Shown piece after piece: positions 57,601 to 64,000 of a DNA stretch of 64,000 bases; within the stretch, counting starts at the first letter, position 1, and the number at the start of each line of letters is the position of its first letter. Position numbers and translations under genes: made by a program. Below the pieces are notes generated by a model. It had not been told where the DNA came from. It worked only from the letters and a program-made list of their open reading frames with translations, and ran no database searches. The stretch is from positions 2,446,230 to 2,510,229 of the forward strand of contig OY744611.1 of NCBI GenBank assembly GCA_963556255.1. Direction: 5' to 3'. The DNA comes from Allolobophora icterica (Eukaryota; Annelida; Clitellata; Crassiclitellata; Lumbricidae).

Positions 57601-59508
57601 CTTTGCTGGGAGCTACTGTATAACATCAAGGATAATAATTAGAACGAATTTTTAAGTATTGGTGTCACCTTAAGAACTGATATTTTCGTTAACGAAAACT
57701 AACATTAGAAGTAAAAATAAATGATTTCGTTAACAAAAACTAGAAGTAAGAGCAGGAATTATTTCAGCAGCAAAAACAAAATTAGGAATTGAATTAGGAA
57801 TTATTTGCCGAACTAAAATTATGAACGAAATTAGGAATTATTTTCAGAACAAAAATCATTTTACTTCTTGTGGCGCTTAAGTTGAAACGTAGGTGAGTAA
57901 AATTGCACGCAATCCAAACACATAATCCTTTAGAAAACTACGGTTGAGATGAAGACGCTGCGCATACCTTTCTCTATGTATGCCCTAATCTACTATCTTT
58001 GGTCATCGTTGTCTAATTATTGTCCCCACTTAATTGCGTACCAACGACCGCGTACAGTCTCATAAGACATTTTATTTCGGGTTTGGTCGTTAAAATGTAA
58101 AATTATGAGTCTATCGAGAATGTTGGCCATAAGGAAGCGAGATAGGATGGTTCAGGTTTGTCAATTATTTATTTTATACTACTAATTATATAGCGCCTCT
58201 TCAAAAATTGCCTATACTTACAAGCAGCTCTCTGCGATAAGACCTATATGATGCTGCATTGTTAGACTAACGTTTCACCCCTTGTTTTACTTCAAACAGT
58301 TTTTTCTTTCTCGAGACAAGTTTGGTGCAAGCGTTGAATACTTTTACAGCGCGGATATTAATAAATATTTGGTAAACTAAAATAAGAAGTAAAATTATAT
58401 GAGAACTAAAATAGGAATTATAAGTAAAATTATTTGTGAAGTAAAATTAGAATTAGAAGTAAAATTCAAGAGCTTATAACTGAATTAGAACTGAATTAGG
58501 AATTATTTTTAGAAATAAAATATCACTGCTTAAGAAATACACTGACAACATCGTATTCATTACAGGGTCTCCACTATGACATTGCCTCCGCGAGCGCTTT
58601 ACTTCAACTTCCGCCTGTGCGGGGCGCTGTGCCTTGCGCTCGGCCTCTCAGTGTGATTTTGTTGTCCCCTATGCTCGCACTATAATGGCGCAGCGTAGGG
58701 CATTCTCCGTGGTGGGTCCTGCCGTCTGGAATGGGAATACGGAAGTTTCGCCTCCGGAAGATTCGCCCCCGGAAGATTCGCCCCCGAAATTTAGCCCCCG
58801 GCAAGATTCGCCCCCGGATGAAAATGTAACTAAGACTAGAAGCGGGATCTATGATGAAAATATAACTAAGGCTAATACAGTTCAAACCAGAAGCTGGATC
58901 TATGATGAAGGTGTAACCAAGACTAGAAGCTGGGTTAACGATGAATCTTCCGGGGGCGAAAGTTCCGGGGGGGGGGGCGAAATGTCGGGGGCGAATCTTC
59001 CGGAGGCGAATCTTCCGGGGACGAAACGTCCTAGAACCCTGGAATGACCTCCCTCTCTCGCTTCTCACCCTCCGTAGGGACCTATTAGGTACTTTTCATG
59101 GCGTCCTTAAGACCTTTCTTTTTGACCTGGCCTGGGTCGGAAGCGCCACTGAGTAGATTTCTTGAAGGAGCGCTATATAACCAGTTTAGATAAATAGATA
59201 GATGGATGGATGGATGGATGGATGGATGGATGGATGGATGGATGGATGGATGGATGGATGGATGGATGGATGGATGGATGGATGGATGGATGGATGGATG
59301 GATGGATGGATGTATGGATGTATGGATGGATGGATGGATGGATGGATGGATGGATGGATGGATGGATGGATGGATGGATGGATGGATGGATGGATGGATG
59401 GATGGATGGATGGATGGATTGATGGATGGATGGATGGATGGATGGATGGATGGATGGATGGATGGATGGATGGATGGATGGATGGATGGATGGATGGATG
59501 GATAGATG

Positions 59509-59598
<90 letters not shown>

Positions 59599-60933
59599 AA
59601 GAACAATTCCCAACGGTTTATTAATTTGACATATTTTCTTGAGCGATACAGCTGACACAGAAATTAAGGCAGCCTGGCTGACTCTAAATATGTAAATTTT
59701 TCTAATAATTCACGGAACAAGCACTTAAACATTCTCTCACCCCAACATGTTGTGAATGCGGAGTTGACCTGAGTTTCAGGTGGTATGTGCAATGTGCATT
59801 GTGCATGGCCACTGGTACCACACCCCATATTACGAATACTGGCTACACGACGAACTAAAGATTTTACGAGGCCATTGGATTAAGACATTTATTATCTATT
59901 TAAACTTTAAGGTTCGCAAAGTCCAGCCAGGAACACCAAAAACTTTGCCAAATATTAACATTAACGAAGGTCCAGTTGTTGAGAGATATATTCCGTAGGA
60001 AATGATAACAGAGCAAGTACCGTAAATGGATCATTATGGGGTAGGCCCTAAAGAAAAGAAACTCAAGAGGAACGTCGAAGTTCATATTTATCGGGTCATG
60101 ACTTTAACCACGAAGACCTCTAGCGTTATATTTAAGTTATAGTAGCCTTATTGGAGAACGATTTAGGACAGAGGTTCTCAAACGGTGGTACACGTACCCC
60201 TAGTGGTACGACCGTACGCCATTTGAGCCATGGGTGCGCGAAAAAAAAAATTCTGAGTTTATGCCCATGTTTCTGTGATTAGCTATTGGCTATTGAAGTC
60301 ACTAGTCAGCGTCTTTTTCTTTAAATAAGCTTGTCTGCTGGAACAAAATGCTGCCAACAAATGGACGCTGTTCCTTTGTCGGATAGCACTGTTCCAAACG
60401 CATTCAACGTTTAGCTTCTGAAGTAAAGAAGATCCTCATTCATAGGATCAAGCAAAGCAATTTTTGGCGATTCAGTTAGATGAGAGTACATATGTTACAC
60501 ATTTTGCTCAATTGATGATGTAATAGTGGTTTAATATTACCTTTTCATGATAATTATGATTTCATTCTGAAAATTATATTTTAAATTTGTCTACCTACGG
60601 TCCTACGCTAAATGCAAGGGCACTTCGCGCTCGTTTGTTGTTTTTTTTATTAGACCTTTGCTGGTGGTACGCCAACATTCACTTTTTTAGCTGGTGGTAC
60701 AATAAAGATAAAGTTTGGGAACCTCTGATTTAGGATACGGCATGACCAGGCATTCCAAGCCTTTGTCGAAGCATTATTCATATAATATATTTGACAGTGT
60801 ATCCAGCTGGATTTCGATTGTTCCCTTTCGCTAAAAATTAACGGTTATTTCAGGATGTCTTAATTACGATAAAGGCAGTCGTCCACCATTTTCTGACATA
60901 CTACCGGAGCTTCACTGCTATCGTAAGCATTAA
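51268..60933 (+). CDS. TKL/MLK-like protein kinase, four exons, DFG changed to DFD
   Basis: Exons 51268-51688, 52396-52576, 56810-56958 and 60854-60933 join in frame to 276 codons and a TAA. The protein is little more than a kinase domain. GKGGFGDV (19-26) is the Gly-rich loop, CAIK gives Lys40, HRDLKSPN (133-140) is the catalytic loop with Asp135, and DFD (161-163) replaces [12 protein letters not shown] (178-186) is the activation-segment end, [11 protein letters not shown] (198-208) is subdomain IX, and Arg260 in SRPPF is subdomain XI. HRDLKSxN and GTxAWMAPE are typical of tyrosine-kinase-like MAP3Ks (MLK, ZAK, TAK1 group), cytosolic Ser/Thr kinases that start JNK/p38 cascades. There is no leucine zipper, SH3 or SAM domain here. 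The CW of subdomain XI reads CL. A Glu at the usual alphaC position is not clear. Gly loss in DFG may alter activity. A donor-like CGTAAGC overlaps the last codons, so further 3' exons are possible. Confidence 0.85.
51689..52395 (+). other. Kinase intron 1
   Basis: 707 bp, GT-AG. No recognisable element except (AT)-rich tracts near 51700-51770 and a TAGGCCTA at 52182. Confidence 0.7.
52396..52576 (+). CDS. Kinase exon 2
   Basis: The acceptor TTTATTTTAG (AG at 52394-52395) enters in phase 1 and gives NIVIMEAD. 181 nt ending ..GTTTGGAG in phase 2 before GCGAGT, a GC donor (52577-52578). Confidence 0.8.
53162..53319. mobile_element. 158-bp hAT-type MITE nested in the LINE
   Basis: CAGGGCCGCATTAA at 53162 and TTAAATCTGGCCTG ending at 53319 are imperfect inverted ends. 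Perfect 8-bp duplications CGAAGATC lie at 53154-53161 and 53320-53327. An internal GCGGGCCCGGGTGCTG occurs twice. No ORF. Confidence 0.85.
53977..54240. repeat. Subterminal tandem repeat in the Ginger-like element
   Basis: Copies of ACTTTCCCTTTGAAAAATTT start at 53977, 54071 and 54192 and share TTGAAGTTGTTGATAC and CGGCTCGACAACT. Spacing is 94 and 121 bp. Confidence 0.7.
54355..54362 (+). promoter_or_regulatory. TATA box before the Ginger-like ORF
   Basis: TATAAATT lies 69 bp before the ATG at 54424. The spacing allows a start site about 30 bp downstream. Prediction only. Confidence 0.4.
54424..54720 (+). CDS. Small ORF of the Ginger-like element (transposase N-terminal region?)
   Basis: 98 codons from ATG to [23 protein letters not shown], then [13 protein letters not shown], then [13 protein letters not shown] resemble the N-terminal zone of Ginger transposases (often mis-named KRAB-A-domain protein 2 in invertebrates), where a KxxLLxxExYxxIIxxLK helix precedes the zinc finger and integrase core. 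There is no HHCC finger or DDE core, so the element cannot move itself. The last ~18 codons ([10 protein letters not shown]) lie in the right TIR, so the ORF end is a product of the internal deletion. The family call is from memory of the pattern. Confidence 0.4.
   Translation: MDSEHNMTEVKFMEQLLVMYNADKKTALIKKETYFDLIDELKEAMKDTTTKTNRLKRLVTSDNCIAIIPTGGKNIYNKNMHNKLSDILKKFLVVQHEN
56345..56657. mobile_element. Short element with BovB/RTE-like core, 9-bp direct repeats
   Basis: CCAAAGGTT flanks both sides (56336-56344, 56658-56666). Inside, ATTTTCTTGGCAAG..GTGGTTTGCCATTGCC (about 56430-56464) resembles a conserved segment in RTE/BovB LINEs and the SINEs derived from them. No ORF of note. Lies in kinase intron 2. 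Confidence 0.4.
56810..56958 (+). CDS. Kinase exon 3
   Basis: The acceptor TTCCTTAACAG joins AG|T to make Ser of SYGVVLWE. 149 nt ending at donor GTAGGT (56959) in phase 1 after KSIVK. Confidence 0.85.
57146..57280. repeat. Tandem duplication, two ~65-bp copies
   Basis: GTCCTCGATGTTGTTG.. (57151) and GTCCTCAATGTTGTTG.. (57211), both followed by AAATATTT and GATGG(A/G)TTCCGGTG. Confidence 0.75.
57400..57565 (+). mobile_element. LINE family B-like 3' end, diverged
   Basis: It ends TAAGCACTTTCGCAG / GTCGTAGTGCTATATAAATAC, a diverged form of the shared hairpin. No coding motif is left. Confidence 0.4.
58188..58245 (-). mobile_element. LINE family B 3'-hairpin fragment
   Basis: TATATAGCGCCTCTTCAAAA at 58189 is the hairpin inverse of the family B 3' end. 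Only the tip remains. Confidence 0.45.
58570..59197 (+). mobile_element. LINE family B 3' end, split by a MITE
   Basis: It encodes [19 protein letters not shown] and [10 protein letters not shown], then (after the MITE) [20 protein letters not shown] and [15 protein letters not shown] with a stop. Then the hairpin GGAAGCGCCACTGAG / AAGGAGCGCTATATAAC (59139-59180) and an AGATAAATAGATA tail that leads into the GATG/GATA array. Confidence 0.85.
58734..59038. mobile_element. 305-bp MULE-type MITE, copy 2 (inverted)
   Basis: Same length and arm structure as the 46828 copy, in the other orientation. 8-bp duplication CTGGAATG (58726-58733, 59039-59046). Its removal restores the LINE frame [11 protein letters not shown]. 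Confidence 0.9.
59197..59598. repeat. (GATG)n then (GATA)n microsatellite at a LINE tail
   Basis: About 300 bp of GATG and 95 bp of GATA, directly after the LINE B 3' end. MDGW/HPSI/LSIY ORFs are repeat translations. Confidence 0.97.
59599..60160. other. Intronic unassigned sequence
   Basis: The ORF at 59780-59995 has no motif. It ends at the TSD of the next hAT. Confidence 0.35.
60169..60727. mobile_element. hAT-type MITE in kinase intron 3
   Basis: CAGAGGTTCTCAAACGGTGG at 60169 and its inverse ending GGGAACCTCTG at 60727. Perfect 8-bp duplications ATTTAGGA lie at 60161-60168 and 60728-60735. GTGGTAC subterminal repeats on both arms. Lies 126 bp before kinase exon 4. Confidence 0.9.
60854..60933 (+). 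CDS. Kinase exon 4
   Basis: The acceptor GGTTATTTCAG (AG at 60852-60853) enters in phase 1 and encodes [20 protein letters not shown], then HCYRKH and TAA. This matches the kinase subdomain XI pattern CWxxDxxxRPxFxxIxxxL. The fit of frame and motif 3.9 kb from exon 3 is strong. Confidence 0.75.
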
Positions 60934-61008
60934 CTTTCCATGTGATTCGTTCTAAATTTATTTTTGCTTACTCAGTAAACTTGGAAGCTTGTTCTTTTTA
61001 ATCCCCGC

Positions 61009-61560
<552 letters not shown>

Positions 61561-61632
61561 AAGCTTAAATTGGATTTTGCATGTTAAATTTTCATTTAAT
61601 CGTAAATGAATCATTTAGTATTCGATACTCTG

Positions 61633-61671
61633 TCATCATCGTCATCATCATCATCATCATCATCATCATCG

Positions 61672-61706
<35 letters not shown>

Positions 61707-61707
61707 T
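61633..61707. repeat. (TCA)n microsatellite
   Basis: About 24 TCA units with two GTC variants. Confidence 0.95.
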
Positions 61708-61734
61708 CTTTCATTGATCCGAATTATAACTCTT

Positions 61735-62417
61735 AAAAGTGGAGTACAGTAAGACCGGATGCAATGGCCATTTCACTCCCACTCTCTTGTTGTGTTCTTC
61801 AAGGCTCCGACCTAGAACCAGTTTTCTTCATAATGTACGCTACACCCTGAGCCGTCTAATAAAATCATGTCATCTCGACCATCACCTTTATGCAGACGAC
61901 AACTCTTCATATCCTTTTCCCCCAGATCTTTCTCCTCGTCCATTGCCCAGCGACTCGATGCGGCTAATCTAATCTCAAAATAGATGTTCTCCGACCTTCT
62001 CCACCTCAACCCTGCTAAAACAAATTTTTTTATCTTTGGCCTTCTAGATCACATCAAGAAAATTCTCAACCCTTCGATACACCTACCCACTACTATCGCT
62101 CTCACCTCCTACTCGCCTTGGCATTACCTTTCATCCACAACTCTCTTCAAATCACATCTCCAACCTCTCACGCAACTGCTTCATGTATATTTGCGACCTC
62201 CACTGCATTCGACCCATGCTTGACATTTAATTTTTCCATTGTCCACTTCAAACTTGATTTCAGCAATTCCCTCTTCCGTAGCCTTGAATCCACTCAAATT
62301 CAACGTCTAAAACGCATTCAACACTTACTCGCCAGAGCTGTCACTCAAGCATCACCATATCACTCCCGTTCCAATATCACTCCGCTGGCTGAAATCCCTG
62401 AGCGCATCCAATTATGA
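61735..62417 (+). mobile_element. LINE family C fragment
   Basis: GVLQGSDLEPVFFIMYATP-like (near 61790-61850), HHLYADDNSSYPF (near 61890), LHLNPAKTNFFIFGL (near 62000) and LESTQIQRLKRIQHLLARAV (near 62280-62345) in shifting frames. Same family as 9830-12850. Dead. Confidence 0.75.
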
Positions 62418-63142
62418 GTCTTATCGCTAACCTGCAACATTGGCGGCGCGTGGCGTCCAAAGGGGTGCGGCCGCACTAGGTGACCACTTTGGCTACTTGG
62501 AATAAATTTTTTCGGCGAGTCAGTTATTGATTCGTGTGGTATATTATTTGTGAGTACAGTTTCAATTTGTGCCTGCTGTCTGCTAGTCATGCAGTTGCAG
62601 TGACGGTGTTATGTTACGTTGTTTGAACATTGCCCTAATTAAATTTGCTTTAGCGCTTGTTGGAATTTGGAGTCTATGATTACGATTAGGATTGTAACTA
62701 GATTGCATTGATAGTATTTGCTCTATAATATCGTGTGTAGTATTGTTTGTAAAATAATGTCTTCGTGAATATGCAATATGTCTTGCTCAGTTACTGCAGC
62801 AGGCGAAGTACCAGGGGCAAGTGACATGCAACAGAAGGACAAAACACAATTAACATCAATTGGTATGATATATAGCTAATTTATTAATGAGTTCATATTA
62901 TCAATATAGTGGTGATTTTTCTGTATTTCATTAAAAAAATAAAGCAACGTGCTTTTGTCAAACTTTTAGGATAAAATTACTATTCAGAGGTCAAACCGGG
63001 ATAAACGATTTTGAGTCAATGTAACTGGCTGTAATAATGTTGCCACGATTTCAATTTATGACTTTATAATGTTTTCGAATAAGAAACACGTTTGTGTGAG
63101 ATTTAATTTAGTTTTTTTTATTTCACTTTACTTACTTAGTAC
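62418..63142. other. Unassigned sequence
   Basis: CATTGGCGGCGCGTGG near 62437 could be a hAT-like left end but no partner was found. Otherwise AT-rich. Confidence 0.3.
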
Positions 63143-64000
63143 TTAGTCCTTCCCGTGCAGAGCTGCACATCGGTCAACGCAGTTCCTCCATTCTTCTCTG
63201 TCCTTCGCCACCTCAACAGCATCCTCCACCGTCATCTTGAGACATCTCAGATCTTCTCGAACAGTTCCCATCCAGTTCTTTCTTGGTCTGCCTCTCCCAC
63301 GCTTCCCCTCCAGAGTCCACCTAGTCACTTGGCTGGCTCTTCTATAATTATTCATTCGGGTCACGTGTCCCATCCAATTTAGTCGTTTCTTTCTGATGAT
63401 GTTCTCTAGTTTATCCTGCCCTGTTCTTTCTCTGATGGTTTTATTTGTGATCTTATCTTTCCAGGAGATGTGTAAAATTCTTCTTTGCCACCTGTGATGT
63501 GCTGCCTCCAGTTTTTTCCTGTTTGCTACCGTCATTGGCCACGTCTCTGCTCCATATAGCAGGGTGCTCAAAACTACAGCCTCATATAACCGGATCTTGA
63601 TCTTCACGCTGCATCCATTGCTTTTCCATATCCTCTCCAGTCTCCCAAAAGCCGTGTTTGCCTTCCCAATACGTATTCTTATCTCCTTGTCACAACTGCT
63701 ATCCGCCGCCAACGTACTGCCAAGGTAGCAAAAGTCATCTACCACTTCGATTGGCTTGTTGTCGATCGCGATCCTGCCCGCTTCTTGCCATTTCCCTATC
63801 TTCATGATCTTGGTCTTCTCTGGGTTTATAACAAGTCAGACTCTAGCCTCCTCCTCCTGTACTTTGTCTGTTATTTCTCTTATTCCATCCCAGGTACTGT
63901 CCAGCAGAGCGATGTCGTCAGCAAAATCCAAGTCACTAAGTTTGTCAGCGCTTATCCACTTCAATCCAGAGCTATTGTTCTCCGTTGCTCTTTTCATCAC
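63143..64000 (-). mobile_element. LINE family D (RTE-like) RT 3' half, runs off window
   Basis: From the right edge on the minus strand: LDFADDIALLDSTWDGIREI (catalytic FADD, near 63900-63950), then a single in-frame TGA where Gly is expected before LVINPEKTKIMK (near 63835). From 63805 the frame stays open for 220 codons: DFCYLGSTL, IRLYEAVVLSTLLYGAETW, KDKITNKTIRERTGQ, RLNWMGHVTRMN, GKRGRGRPRKNW. These are the standard RTE/BovB-group C-terminal blocks. With one stop and no frameshift in this stretch, it is a fairly young copy. Confidence 0.88.

Larger units (their letters stand above)
56959..60853 (+). other. Kinase intron 3
   Basis: 3.9 kb, GT-AG. From left: a 65-bp tandem duplication (57146-57280), LINE B ends, degenerate AACTAAAAT(T)AGGAATTA repeats near 57690-57870 and 58375-58530, a LINE B with a MITE, a GATG/GATA array, and a hAT MITE. 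Confidence 0.65.

Noticed and set aside
58604..59047. 154- and 137-codon ORFs across the MITE
   Set aside because: They mix LINE C-terminal codons with translations of the 15-bp MITE arm units.
59085..59658. ORFs of up to 173 codons reading HPSI, LSIY or MDGW
   Set aside because: Translations of the (GATG)n and (GATA)n array.

Overview
The window is eukaryotic, from the genome of a non-vertebrate metazoan. Coding sequence is broken into short exons with GT-AG (and one GC-AG) junctions, there are no operons or Shine-Dalgarno signals, and most of the 64 kb is transposable elements and microsatellites. A CARD exon and a TKL-type kinase point to an animal. The phylum cannot be fixed from this sequence alone. 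Frequent TAGGCCTA octamers and many LINE ends of the form GCGCTATATAAAT are the kind of background seen in marine invertebrates.

Host genes are few. The best is a protein kinase at 51268-60933 (+). Four exons rejoin in frame to 276 codons, with in-frame stops before the ATG and after the kinase domain. Its DFG motif reads DFD, and its second intron has a GC donor. In the first 20 kb there are terminal-type exons on the minus strand: a beta-propeller (NHL-like) exon (2845-3755), an exon resembling a C-terminal domain of invertebrate immune-type proteins (7773-8161), a CARD exon (15198-15508) with a phase-compatible upstream exon (15859-15998), and an F-box-like exon (18700-18960).

Mobile elements dominate. 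Complete DNA transposons with target-site duplications (TSDs) are: a MULE with an intact 471-codon FLYWCH/DDE transposase and terminal inverted repeats (TIRs) built from 15-bp tandem repeats (23143-25823, 9-bp TSD); two MULE-like MITEs of exactly 305 bp (46828-47132, 58734-59038); an internally deleted mariner (13114-14116); a 65-bp piggyBac-type MITE (6534-6598); several hAT elements with 8-bp TSDs (19572, 42513, 43086, 52686, 53162, 60169); and a Ginger-like element with ~310-bp TIRs (53560-54976, TATA duplication). Retroelements fall into four non-LTR families (A Jockey-like, B L2/CR1-like, C CR1-like, D RTE-like), a Gypsy gag remnant with its LTR (29365-31375), an LTR-like pair, and two tRNA-derived SINE families. 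A 3' hairpin is shared by LINE family B and SINE family 1.

Layout: 1-9 kb LINE A fragments, small DNA elements and two host exons; 9.5-14 kb SINE, LINE C, mariner; 14-20 kb CARD and F-box-like exons; 20-28 kb MITEs and the MULE; 29-33 kb Gypsy remnant, LTR-like segment, large microsatellite; 35.5-42 kb LINE B inside an LTR-like repeat, then LINE A; 42.5-45.3 kb hAT in LINE in hAT; 46-51 kb LTR-like repeat with MITE, SINE and LINE fragments; 51.3-61 kb kinase gene with nested transposons in its introns; 61-64 kb RTE and CR1 fragments.
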